A DNA stretch of 64,000 nt from Phascolomyces articulosus (lineage: Eukaryota; Mucoromycota; Mucoromycetes; Mucorales; Lichtheimiaceae). Under the pieces are notes generated by a model. It was given only the letters and a program-made list of their open reading frames with translations. It was not told the origin of the DNA and made no database searches. Position numbers and translations under genes: made by a program. Where the stretch lies: contig JAIXMP010000010.1 in NCBI GenBank assembly GCA_025677815.1, positions 248,001 to 312,000 on the forward strand, in the 5' to 3' direction. This document shows, piece by piece, positions 24,724 through 36,241 of this stretch; the first letter of the stretch is position 1, and the number at the start of each line of letters is the position of its first letter.

Positions 24724-26706
24724 TTATGTACTTTTCCAGGGCCCAAGATCCGTCATCCATTTTTTAAATTTAGCGGAAAGCTTTGTGGGAGGACGTGGAT
24801 CGGGGATGAAGATCCACATAACCAACATTGCTCCTCCAAGAGCAACGCAGAAAGGTAACATGGAAGAAATACCTTTTGATCCAATAAGGATACCACCTAC
24901 GTATGGAAAGATGGCAGTACCGGCACTGGCGAACTGGAGATAATTTTGGGACTTTAGCTATACCTAGGGTTTTTTTCTTTATGTATATATTTATTCAATT
25001 TGTTTACTTACAGCTGATAAAAATCCTACACTTGTTGCATATAGGTGAGTGGGAACAATACGTTGCGCCACTGCAATCATTGTTGGGAAGATTGGACCAA
25101 GGAGACATCCAGTAATTGCCAACGCTATCAAAAACGATATGTATATGCAGTGCAATTAGCAATGAATCCGATGCAACTGCTTAAAAAATGACTTACATGC
25201 AGCGTTAGCACCGATATATGGTAAAAACCACAAGAGTATTAACATAACAACAATCATTGAGAGATAGCAATATACCATTCGTTTCTCGCCAAATCGTGAA
25301 GTTGCAAATCCAAGAAATAACCTACCAGCGCAAATACCACTCTATTTTTTTCATGGGCAGTCAGCTTTCTATTGTTATATTTACAATCTTTTTATACTTT
25401 CTTACCCAATACCCTGTCATCAAATGTGCCATGGCAACAGTATCTGTACTTCGTGTGCTGATCAAATATGTATATCCCCAGTTACCAATCGTCACTTCAA
25501 GGCCTGTATAAAAGCAGAGGAACACACTGCCAACCGTAGTGAGTCTAAACTTGAAAATCTGAGACAAAAGGCTATTATTCTTTTGTGCATATTCTTTGGA
25601 TGTCAGAGACTCCTGATCTATTTGCTGATCATTGAATGCCGTTGTAATGGATCCATTGGTTGCTTCATTATGCTCTTGTCCTTGAGGATGATGATCACTA
25701 TCACTATGCTGTAACATTCTCTCTTTTTCTGCATCCAATTCTTTTTCAGAATCCGTTCGAAGTTTACGAAAACAAATAAAAATGGATATGACATTTGCAC
25801 CGGCTAAACCACACAGGACCATATAAGTAGTATTCCAAGGTTTTTGACTGCTCAAGATTCCAGACGCAAGCAATGGTCCAATAAGTGCTCCTCCCGCATA
25901 GAATGCTATAGAAATTGTTTAATATGGAGAACAAAATAAACCATTTATAATTATTTAGTATCTTACTTGACAAATAGATAATATATAGTATGAAAAAATG
26001 ATAAATAATATTCTGGTTTAAATAATATACTTACCATGTAGAAAGCTCAACATAAGCATACCATATGGCATTTCACCACAAACAACATTTGCTGCGGCTT
26101 GAGTTAAAGCAATTCCAAACCCAATTGGCATCATAAAAATACACGTTACAGGAAATGGCACAGCAAAAAGAATTACCAAATACCCGATAATCATAGAACA
26201 TCCACCGATCAATGCAGTTTTGGATTGAGAAAAATATTTGATTAAATATCCATTCAAAACAGCGGCTATATATATAGTTCATAATTAAAAACGATATCAT
26301 TTAATAATCAAAGCAAAGCATTAATTATTGAACAAAAGGAATTTTTCAATAAAATTTTAATAAAAAAAAAGTAGATATGTATACCTGTTATATATCCTAA
26401 AGCGTTTGAGAGAAAAATGATAGAAACCACATATTGACTCAATCCATAATGGGCTTTAATACTAGGCAGAATAATACCCAAGTTACCATCATTTAACCCT
26501 GAACAGAATTGAATCAAGAAGGATTGTGCTGCTGTTAAAAAATAAGGTGATATGTATTGCCATCGTTGAATCCATGACAATCGCCCACTACTACCAGCTT
26601 CAATTGTGGGTGTAAGTGACGGATCAATTGATTTTTCATCGATTCGAACGGTACTTGGATGATTCGCTTCTGGTGGTGGTAATTGATCAATGATTGACAC
26701 TGTCAT
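24724..26706 (-). CDS. Major facilitator superfamily transporter, Bsc6/FucP-like fungal clade
   Basis: Six exons (minus): 26706-26385, 26265-26035, 25905-25406, 25341-25197, 25124-25012, 24933-24724; 506 aa. A cytoplasmic N-terminus (about 50 residues) precedes two six-helix bundles separated by a charged loop rich in Glu, Gln and His (about residues 240-300). Recognisable elements are SGLNDGNLGIILPSIKAHYG in the first helix, GFGIALTQAAANV, an AGRLFLGFATSRFGEKR MFS-type loop, and TGCLLGPIFPTMIAVAQR. These resemble the Bsc6-like family of fungal MFS proteins, whose substrate is not established; a sugar is possible. It is divergent from the fasciclin gene (0.7 kb between starts). Confidence 0.82.
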
Positions 26707-27412
26707 GGATAGAAAAATACGCTAATTCCCGTATATAAAAGAGAAAGAGATCAAGTTGGCTATATATTTAACAGCGACGAAAGTAGATACGATCCAAGAA
26801 CTATTAATATATTCCTTTTTATATCCATCAAAGAATACAGTAACGAGGAGATCTTTTTATTAATAATCGATCAGCGGAGCGTACAATTCTAATAGTCTGT
26901 ATGTTTCGAGGATTACAAATGTAAAAAGTATTTCCAAACAGTTTGTATTCCCTGGGTAATCTCTTCCGTGGATTAAAAAATAACCCATTTGGCCTGTCAC
27001 CAGTCTATCATTATAGCCATATTTGGTTAAGCTTCCTAACTGAGAAAATCTTCCTTGGTCAATTTTTTCCGGGTGAACGCGACAAACATGTTCATTTTTA
27101 TTTATAATTGTTATTGTTGTTGTTATTTACAGCTTTATTCCATTATCCATGTACAACAAACATCGGTACCATGAAAACCGGATATTTGTCGCATGGGTGG
27201 GTTCGAGCATTGCCCTTTGAGGACATTAGCTGAATTTCAAGTTATTATGGAGGTGGGAAGTTAGCATCCTATACTTGTAAGAAAAAACAATCCCTTGTTC
27301 AAAAAAAAAAAATGCATATGATATTTAAGTAGGGAGAATATTGTCTCTTTGATACCAAATACTAGCGACTACTTTTTTCTTTTCTTCTTTTTTTTTTTCT
27401 CGTAAAAAAATT
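26707..27412. promoter_or_regulatory. Divergent intergenic region between MFS and fasciclin genes
   Basis: 706 bp between two divergent ATGs, so it must hold both promoters. A C/T-rich stretch lies just before the fasciclin start (27370-27400). No specific operator was recognised. Confidence 0.5.
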
Positions 27413-30205
27413 ATGCATTTATGGGTATTTTCCATCCACGTTTTGGTTATCTTGTGCTCATCCACAATTCACGCTAAAACCGTAGTGGAGACACTTGCAA
27501 CTGACGATCGGTTCCAAATATTTGTACGACAATTGAACAAAACGGATCTGTTACAGGACCTCGACCAATATCCAAGCGCAACAGTATTCGCTCCTACCAA
27601 TGAAGCATTCGACTCAAGGATGACGATAGTACAAACAAAGGAGATGACTAGAGCTGAACTATTATACCACATCTTACCGCAATCGATCTTGACTGACGAA
27701 TGGTATAATGGAGAACTGCTTGAAACAAGTTATACTCAGGATGGGAAGCCTCAGAAAATAAAACTTACCAACAATAGTGGGAAGTGGTCACTTGCAGACA
27801 ACGTGAATATTGTCGATGCCGACTTGAAAACTGATAACGGAGTGGTCCAGGTCGTTGATGGGCTGCTAACTCCCCCAAAAGATTTAGGTAGTAGAAAAAA
27901 AAAATAAAGTACACAAAAAAAACAGAGTATAGTTAGAAGTGTTTGGCTTCAATTAGCTAAAGCATTTCAAAGAAAACTATTTGTTCAATATGCAAACAAT
28001 TGTAGTAAGCATTACACACATTTGTTTTTTTTTTAGTTCAAACTCTCGCGGAGCATAAAGAATTGGATACATTTTGTACCTTGGCTAAAAAAGCACATAT
28101 TGAAACAGAGTTAAAACGCGCCAATGGTTACACGATTTTTGCAACGCGGGATGTCCTTGATGGTCTTACAGATGCAGAGAAAGCCTATCTCAATCATTCT
28201 GAAGCCAAAGAGGATATTGCTCTAGTTTTACGCCATCAAATTTCCGATTCTGACCTTTATTTTGGTAAGATTCCAGCGGGAAAAACGTTAGTGAAGACTT
28301 TACAAGGCGAAGATTTGGAGTTGGTTTCGGACAAGAATAATAATAATCAGGTCACTGTCAATGGCGCCAAGATTGTCCAAAGCGATATTCTGGCAAGTAA
28401 CGGTAAATCATCTTTTGATATATACATATTAATCTATTCTTATACATACATAAAGGTGATGTAATAAGCTACCACTAGAAACGTCTAGATATTAATCATT
28501 ATGATTAACAAAATATAGGTGTGATCCATATACTTGAAAAGTCTATTCTGCCAAAGAATCATGACTTTTTAAAAATGAATTTGCGAAAAGCATTGATTGG
28601 GATGAATGCGACCAAATTTGTATCACTATTCGAAAACAATGGATTGGAAAATTATCTCAACACCAAGGATGCCTATTCAATCATTGCACCACCTAATGGG
28701 GAGTTGGATGAGCACACTATTCCACGTAATGAAATCCGATCATGGCTCAAATATCACCTTATCAGCCAAAAATATGATATCAATAACTTTACCGATGGCT
28801 TGCTCGTAAAGTCAGAATCTAACGATCATTTGAGTAAGAATGAAAAGCAACGTATCCTCATACATATCATCGATCAAGATCAAATGCCAATCAGTGCAAT
28901 GAAAAAATCAATCCAGTTTAACCATGCCACTCTTATTGGAAATCCAGGTATCTTATTTCTACTATGTTAATCATGTAACGTATTTTTATTATCATTGATA
29001 TTAAATAATATGCTGTAATAGTTACTGTGGAAAATAGCATAATCTATCCAGTATCGCGATCACTTGAATTGCCTCTTGATCCACTGAGTCGACTTCCACT
29101 CAATCTAGATTTATCTACATTTGTAGCCAGTCTCTATTCCTCTAATACTGCTGACGAAATCAAATCTGCTCAAGGAATTACATTATTAGTACCTACCAAC
29201 AAGGCATTTGAAAGATTAGGAATATTGACCAAACATTTGCTCCAGCCCAATTCACAGCAAAAACTAGCGCGTGTCATTAAATTCCACGCTATCAAGAATC
29301 GACTCTATTATATCAATGAAACAAAGCAAGGCGAATATCATGTGCCTACATTGGATGGCCATTCGGAAATCCAGATCAACAAAACTGTAGATGGGCGCAT
29401 GTATATCCGTGGGTCAGGTGCGGGTGATGGTAGTGATCGTTCTGTCATTGCCAAAGTGGTTCATCCAGATATGTTGGTATCCAATGGTGTCATTCATAAA
29501 ATTGATCGAATTGAAATTCCCTCTACACTACAAGTGTCTAATCGTGATCTTTTGTTGGCTGAAAACACGAATAACTTTGTAAATCTGATCCACAAGACTA
29601 ATTTGTCCGATCAGATTTTGGATGGTTTGGATCAACCTTATACCGTATTAGCACCTAGTGATCGTGCGTTCGCCAAACTGAATATTACCAATTTATTGCA
29701 GAATCCGGATGAATTGTTACGTGTTGCCAAACTTCACATTCTACCTATCGCATTACCAAAAATGTCATTACAACCTGGTCAAGGCAGTAATCGTTTCGAT
29801 GAAAAACCAACGGAAGGGGATAATGAAGAAGGTGATGATAGGGATAACCATTCGGATATTACTGGTGATGGTGTTGAGTTTTCATCGTTACTTGAGCATG
29901 AACCGCTTATTATCAGCCAGATCGATCCAGGTTATATTATCCAAGTCAAACGCGACATACGACATTCAGCCGATGTTGTTGATATTGGACGAGGTAGTAA
30001 TGGAGGTGGTGTCATTGTCATTGATCGCGTATTGCTTCCCTATGATCAAGCAGAACATAATCATCCATTAGCTTGGTGGGTTACTTTACTAGTAGCCATC
30101 GGTGTACTTCTTTGTGCTACATTGATCGGTGCACTTGGTTATTATGGATGGCGTTGGTGGAAGGAACGCCGTGAAGGATACATTAGTTTGGATGAAGAGC
30201 ATTAA
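27413..30205 (+). CDS. Multi-FAS1 (fasciclin) type I membrane protein
   Basis: Four exons, 27413-27887, 28037-28402, 28519-28947, 29022-30205; 817 aa. A signal peptide (residues 1-21, ending STIHA) is followed by about five FAS1-type domains. Domain 1 has the classic TVFAPTNEAFD motif; the fourth has ITLLVPTNKAFERL and the fifth YTVLAPSDRAFAKL. Domains 2 and 3 are more diverged. A single transmembrane helix lies at about 772-800 with a short basic/acidic cytoplasmic tail. Several N-glycosylation sequons occur. FAS1 proteins mediate adhesion or protein binding at the cell surface or vacuole. All three introns are phase 1, and introns 2 and 3 sit at equivalent places within a FAS1 unit. The long last exon was extended upstream of its first ATG to the acceptor at 29021. 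Confidence 0.85.
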
Positions 30206-30268
30206 ACCCTTCAATGTAAAACTACTCTATTTTTTTAAAAAAAATAATAAAAAACAGGATTTACACAT

Positions 30269-30351
30269 GTTGCCATAGCAACTGTATTAAAATTACCATA
30301 ACAACTATAGTAGAGTTATCATAGCAACCATTGTAGAGTTACCATAGTAAC
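30269..30351. promoter_or_regulatory. Array of four RFX-type X-boxes with exact 23-bp period
   Basis: Four 14-bp palindrome-like sites begin at 30269 (GTTGCCATAGCAAC), 30292 (ATTACCATAACAAC), 30315 (GTTATCATAGCAAC) and 30338 (GTTACCATAGTAAC). Starts are exactly 23 bp apart. The first matches the RFX X-box consensus (GTNRCC, short spacer, RGYAAC); the others differ by 1-3 bases. A further half-site GGTTGCC follows at 30362. The array lies 64 bp after the fasciclin stop and about 150 bp before the NDUFB8 ATG, so it could act on NDUFB8 or lie in the fasciclin 3' UTR. Confidence 0.65.
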
Positions 30352-30385
30352 AAAAAAAATTGGTTGCCAAATCAGTTACGAAATT

Positions 30386-30393
30386 TTACGTCA
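30386..30393. promoter_or_regulatory. CRE/ATF-like site upstream of NDUFB8
   Basis: TTACGTCA, the bZIP ATF/CREB-type core, about 110 bp upstream of the NDUFB8 ATG and 35 bp after the X-box array. A single 8-mer is weak evidence on its own. Confidence 0.35.
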
Positions 30394-30502
30394 CATATTT
30401 AAAAGTCACAGGCGCCGGTCGGTCGATTCGAAAGAACCCAAACAACACTGGGCTTTGTGTAGCTATAAGCCGAAAGCTTTAACACACAAAAGATTAATAA
30501 TA

Positions 30503-31401
30503 ATGGCTTTGCGCACCAGCACACGATTATTCAATGCGCGTTTGGCCACTCAACGACCTGCCTTGATGGCCGCTTCGATTCGTTCCCAATCGACTTTGGA
30601 CACTGGTGAAGTCATCGAAGATCCTCAAATTGGTGATTATCCCAATTTGCCACGATGGAGTGCACAATCCCGTGGTCCTTTTGGCTGGTGGGATCCCCAA
30701 GATAAGCGTAACTTTGGTGAAACGGTAAATTATCAATATTTTTTATATTAATTAGACGAAAAAAAACAATGGACAACGACAACAACAAAGGAACAAAATT
30801 AAAAAAAATATGCAACAAAATCGACGCGAATTATTATTATTATTTTATCCGATGATTAAATGGCGAATTATATATTTATTTTCAAATGGAGGATAGGTTC
30901 ACGAAGAAGATGAATTGATGGGTGTTTGGGCACCTGATCTTCATACCTATAGCCCATACAAGGCTTTGGCTCAATTAGGTTTGGCTACTGCTGCTATTGG
31001 AGGTTTTGCCTACTTTATTTCCAAGACATATCCAGAACCCCCAGCTGTAAGTTCACTATGATTTATTTATTCTATGCAAAAAAAAAGACACATTGGATTG
31101 ACATGTAATTATCAAAAAATAGGTTCGACGCACTTATCCATACGAAGGTTTGAAGGCCGAATTAGGATCGCGTGAAAATGATATTAGATCTCGTGGAGTA
31201 AGTTATCAATATAAAAGAAAGAAGGGAGAGAGACTAGTTCAATAGGAAAAGGGGATGTTTTTTTGGGGGGGAGAAGAGAGAAGGATTTGTTGCCGGAAAG
31301 AAAGAACATTCTTGTAATAATCATATTTGACACAACGCTAATGATGTATAATAACAATACTAATGATTCAATCAATCAAATAGGCTCGCGCAGAAGAGTA
31401 A
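30503..31401 (+). CDS. NDUFB8: Mitochondrial complex I subunit NDUFB8 (ASHI)
   Basis: Four exons, 30503-30724, 30897-31046, 31123-31197, 31384-31401; 154 aa. It is an accessory membrane-arm subunit of NADH:ubiquinone oxidoreductase in the mitochondrial inner membrane. The N-terminus is a basic, Ser/Arg-rich presequence (about residues 1-33). The family signature GDYPNLPRWS...GWWDPQDKRNFGETVHEEDE follows (about 47-80). One transmembrane helix (about 93-113) precedes a Tyr-Pro block and a RTYPYEGLKAELG C-terminal motif (about 126-138). The last exon encodes only ARAEE before the stop; it is needed because the third exon runs into a GTAAGT donor. Upstream sits the X-box array. Presence of complex I agrees with a non-Saccharomycete fungus. 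Confidence 0.88.
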
Positions 31402-32256
31402 AACGTTCGAGAAAAATATATATTGCGGAACACTTTTTTAAAATAAAAAACTTGTTGTAAAAAATTGATTGCATTTTAGATTTATTATATATAAACCCAA
31501 ACCTATTTAAAAAAAACTCATGTGATTGATTACTCTTCTGCCGTTTTTCCACATACGGTATTACTGTCAAAAATGTAAAAAGAACTTCTTTTAAATAAGC
31601 AAGAAAGATTCATTTTTATACCATGGGAAAAAAAAGAGGGATGGGAGGAGGGGATTGGATTCATGATGATGATGATGATGATGAAGATAATGATGATGAT
31701 GAAGATAATGATGATGACGATGACGATTAGTATAAACCCTATTTTAACTAATTCTATAACTATGATGATGGTATTTTATAAAGGAGTATATTATTATGAG
31801 TTTATAAGAAAAGGGGGAGGAAAAAAACCCGCTATAATAATAAGGGTAATAAGAAAACGTTATCAAAATTGGGAGAGATGCAAGAGAAAAGAATATTATT
31901 GGCTACCAAATTTCTTTAGGAAGGGAAATCATCACCCATCAAGTCATAAATAATAATAATAATAATAAACACACACACAACATCGGACCTTTGTGGAGCA
32001 AAAAGAGATCACAATTTTCCAACGAAGAAACTTCTATTAAGCGCGCAGATTATATATCAATTGTCAAGTCTCCAACACACAGCAAAGATTACAAAGTAGT
32101 TTCTTCTTTCTCTTCTTTTTCCTCTTTCTTCTTCTTCTCACCAAAACGTCTCTTTTTCTTCTCTCTTTTTTCCTTTATTTTTCATTATTTTCTTTATAAA
32201 TCTTATTGTTCCCATTTTTAACCTCAAAAAATCCCAAAATAATCACGGCATAAATA
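31402..32256. other. Intergenic region with GAT/GAC microsatellite and pyrimidine-rich leader
   Basis: Includes a trinucleotide repeat of GAT-type units at 31663-31728 (mixed with GAA and GAC) and a C/T-rich tract at 32095-32215 immediately before glyoxalase II, typical of fungal core promoters/5' leaders. Open frames over the microsatellite are low complexity. No gene seen. Confidence 0.55.
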
Positions 32257-33876
32257 ATGAAAATCATTCCTATTGGTGTATTAGAAGATAACTATTCTTA
32301 TATTTTGATTGACGATAAAACCAAAGAAGCCGCAGTCATTGATCCGTATGTATATATTTATACTCTATCTCTTTTTTTTTCTTATATATTTTTATTTCAA
32401 CAAATGATGATTGAAATCGATGGATGATGATGAACTGATGAAAAACAAAATAATAATAATAATAATAATAATACAAATATGTATAAATTATTATATATAT
32501 ATATTTAATAATAATAATAGAGTAGAGCCTATCAAGATTTTAAACGTAATCAGCCAAACTGGGGCGAAACTTTCAAGGTATGATTATTTATTGTTTGTGT
32601 CAATTATCGAACATTCCTATAAACAAAAACTCCTTATTTTTTGTCAATAGTGTTTTTATCACGCATCATCACTGGAAACACAGGTAAATTTTTAATAATA
32701 TGATTTATAGACTAGGATAGAAGATGAGGTGCTTTTTTTTTCTTTATATATATATATAAACATTTATGTATAGTCTCATATCTATATATATTCACCCACT
32801 CATTCATTCAAACCATTCATTCATTTATTTATGATTTACAATTATAGTGGAGGAAACATCGAATTAGTTGGTAAGTGCTTTACTTTTATATTTCGGCAAA
32901 ACGGGGGGGAGAGAGGAATAGAAGAAAGGATGATTCAGAGGGGAAAAAAGTTTTTTTTGGGGGAGGAGAGAGGGAAGAAGTCAAAGTAGAAGGGAGAGAA
33001 CATAATTAAAAAAAGGTGGCAGAGCGGATTTTTATGTTGATTATGGGATCCAAGTGACACAAAAAAATGAACCGTGTTTCTCACTTTAAAACCATAATTT
33101 TTAGCTAAAAAGCCTGGTCTGGCAGTTTATGGCGCAGACGCTCGTATTCCTGAAATCAATTATGTTTGTAAAGATCATGAAGAATTTAAACTTGGATCTT
33201 TAGAAATCACCCCTTTGCATACACCATGCCATACAAAGGGCCACGTGTGTTATTATGTTGTCGATCCTGCTACAAATGAAAAAGCCGTATTCACTGGAGA
33301 GTATGTATTTTAATTGACGATGCTGATCCTTATTATTATGGTGATGACTATGGATTGAATGTACACAACAACAACCCTTTTGGAAACTTGTATTTTTAAT
33401 AGTAATAGGGCTAACATTAGTATTATGAAAAAACAGCACTCTATTTATTGCCGGAATAGGAAAGTTCTTCGAAGGCGATGCACGTGATATGTACCGAATT
33501 TTATTTCATGTAATTACAAAGTTACCGGATGATACCTGGGTTTATTGTGGCCATGAATATACCAGAAACAATATAAAGGTAAATAGAATATTTAGGATGG
33601 ACATAAGAAAAAGAAGCGTATTGCTGGATATTCATATAATGTATTTCTATATCTGTACAGTTTGCATTAACAGTCGAACCCCAAAACGAGGCATTAATGG
33701 CTAAATGGGCTTGGTGTCAAGACAAAACAATTACAGTTCCGTCAACAATCGCACAAGAAAAAATGTATAATCCGTTTTTGCGAGTCAATGAACAATCACT
33801 TCAATTATTTGCTGGTAAAAGTGATCCTGTTGAGACGCTGGCTACGTTACAGGAAATCAAGGACACATTTCGATAG
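32257..33876 (+). CDS. GLO2: Glyoxalase II (hydroxyacylglutathione hydrolase) with altered metal motif
   Basis: Seven exons, 32257-32345, 32521-32577, 32651-32683, 32848-32870, 33105-33300, 33437-33578, 33661-33876; 251 aa. The enzyme hydrolyses S-D-lactoylglutathione to lactate and glutathione, the second step of methylglyoxal detoxification, through a binuclear metal centre in a metallo-beta-lactamase fold. The signature normally THxHxDH reads T53-H54-H55-H56-W57-K58-H59, so the metal-ligand Asp is Lys. All other ligands are present: H110 (TPCHTKGH), D133 (FTGD, restored across an intron) and H172 (YCGHEYT). The substrate-binding GKFFEG and C-terminal NPFLRV blocks are also intact. Exons 3 and 4 are 33 and 23 nt. 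Whether the protein is active is open. Confidence 0.88.
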
Positions 33877-34229
33877 ATGATAACAGGTACACATACGTAC
33901 GCATGCACACTTACACACACACACATTAAATCATTGCAAAAACTACTATTATTATATATAAACCCTATTTTCCTGCATATATATGAAAACATTCTAAAAA
34001 AAATTACGAAAATGCATTTCTTGATCTCCTTTCACCAATCTCTCCACACAACACTCAAGCACGCACAACATCGTTTTCCTCATGTTATTTACCTTCTTCA
34101 TTATATATATCGTTAAAGATTATTAACTATCCTGTTCTTTTTTTGTGTATTTTTTCCCTCTACTTTTTTTTTGGCGCATTGGCGTTATAAATAATATATT
34201 ATATATTTATACATAAAAACTATAACTAA
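33877..34229. other. Convergent 3' spacer
   Basis: 353 bp between convergent glyoxalase II and the membrane-protein gene, with a short CA repeat near 33910-33925. No gene seen. Confidence 0.5.
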
Positions 34230-35946
34230 TTAATCTTTTAAATGAGCGCGTTTATAGTCATCGTCATCATTGCTACCACTATTACTATCGCCACTATCAA
34301 TAGTATACTCATAAGTATCCGTATAATCTGAATCTCTATCGCTTAAATTGACTGTATCATCTACTACACCATCACCATCATTATCATCCAATAAGGTTTG
34401 ATGCTCCTCTTGAAACCATTGTGGTTTGTTTCGGCGACGGGACATTGTTATGGTTTCACTTTGATCTCCATGAATGACGCTTAAACGGTGTGGTCGACTC
34501 CGATATAAATCATAATCCATTTTCTCCGATGAGGATGGCATTGGATCACTACTAATAGAACCTCTCGGTGGTGGTGGAGAAGGAGGTTGATATTCATATT
34601 CATCGATATCGTCCTCTTCAAGATGCCGTTGTTGTTCTGCTAATAGCATGGCTGACTTTCGTCTTAAATCTAGTGGATGAATAGAACCTTCTCCAGAAGC
34701 AGAAGGTGTCGGTGGTCCACTTTGAAGGAGCTGATTATATTGTTGACTTTTATGATCACGTACTCTTGAAATTTCACTATACAGTCGATCTCGTCTACGA
34801 TACATCATTGCATCATCTTCTTCACATTGTGTTTTAAGACTAAAATAATCATGCTCTTGTCGTGCTTGATGATTGTCTGAATGTGGATGTTGCTGTTGGT
34901 GGATATCATCACTTCCTTTACTATTATTGCCAGTCTGTTGTTGCTGTTGAATTTCCCAGTAACCTGGTGGTGGGGTTTTCAGTGGCAAATTCTCGGTTGT
35001 AGGTGCTAAAGGATGACCAGTATAATCACGTGTTTCACCCAATCCAGCGTTGCTACCACCACGCATGATAGTGGTCATTGGTTTGTTGTCTTCCACATAT
35101 GGCCAATCCGTCGTCACTTGAATCTCGTGCCGATGAGCCCGTAATACACCAATATAATAACGATTGATGAGAACGGTTGACAAAACGAGTAAGATACTGA
35201 AAACGGCCCATGTTAACGTACGTTGAACAGCAAATTTCGACCAATGTCGAAGACATTTTGCCGTTAATGCTTGAGTTTCGTCATCATCTGAATAACCAAG
35301 TGATGTCCAAAAGAAATGATCGCTCTCAATACCATAACAACCGCCGATAATTCGTTCACGATAGAGTGTAAAGAGTAAAATGATGTGTACGATACCAAAG
35401 CAAATTTGGATGGCATTGAGTATGACAAGTCCATATAAATAGGTTTTCACTCCTTTACGCGATCGCTGTCATTATTATTTATAAACATTTTTTTTGAGTG
35501 ATCTAAATAGACAAATCCATTCTTTCAATGAGGGTTGAAATGCTATTTATAACTCTTTTACCTTCCATGTCACTATGACGCCAAATACGCTCCATAAGGC
35601 AATTAATCCACCTAATGTTAAATAGGTATAAAAGTCTCCAAATCGTGGGGCATACGTTGGATCTATATATGGTGAGCATTTTCTTTTTTAGTGATTAGAT
35701 TGATAAATAATCTGGCCATCCTTTTTTTTACTTGCCTGGATCAAATGAAAGGTCAAATATGACAAGGGCTATTCCCAATAACTATTATCATCAGTAAATA
35801 TATAGACTTTAATATCAAGATTCATTTCAGTAGCACGTATAATATATGGTAAAAATAAGGTATCATACAATAATGAATAGTTCGGCCCATAGAGCATAAG
35901 CCCGTTGTGGTATTCTTAAAAATATCCTTCGTACTGTAGAAAACAT
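34230..35946 (-). CDS. Four-pass membrane protein with long acidic cytoplasmic tail
   Basis: Four exons (minus): 35946-35869, 35781-35736, 35662-35562, 35465-34230; 486 aa. Hydrophobic helices lie at about residues 15-35, 52-73, 83-106 and 158-180; a conserved-looking Cys-containing loop lies between the third and fourth. The remaining 300 residues are hydrophilic, Gln/His/Ser/Pro-rich and end in a very acidic Asp/Glu/Ser tail. Exon 2 ends at a GC donor (35735); only this junction keeps the frame and recreates a continuous first-helix/loop sequence (VIFDLSFDP-DPTYAPRFG). Topology resembles fungal tetraspan/Sur7-like proteins but I see no diagnostic motif, so no function is assigned. Confidence 0.7.
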
Positions 35947-36241
35947 GATCAAGAAACGGGGGATTGAACATTTGTTCTTTCCCTTCAAAGTATCCTAAAA
36001 AAAACATGGGTCTCTATAAACCTTAAAAAATGATGAGGAATACCCTGCTATTTTTTTACATAAGATTCATATTATATAAAGTCAAAAATCTAACCATTTT
36101 ACTATACCCCTTGTAAAATTATATAAAGTCTATTGAGCTTTTTTCTTATAGTTAGTGTGCGTATTTTATTCGTTTGTTTTGAATTATGCACAATGAATAA
36201 ATTGATGTAGGTGTGTGGTTTTATTATTATTTACAAAGTTA

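Noticed and set aside
31663..31953. 96-codon frame starting with a Met run
   Set aside because: It begins in a GAT microsatellite and continues into Lys/Asn/Ile-rich AT DNA; no splice or homology support.
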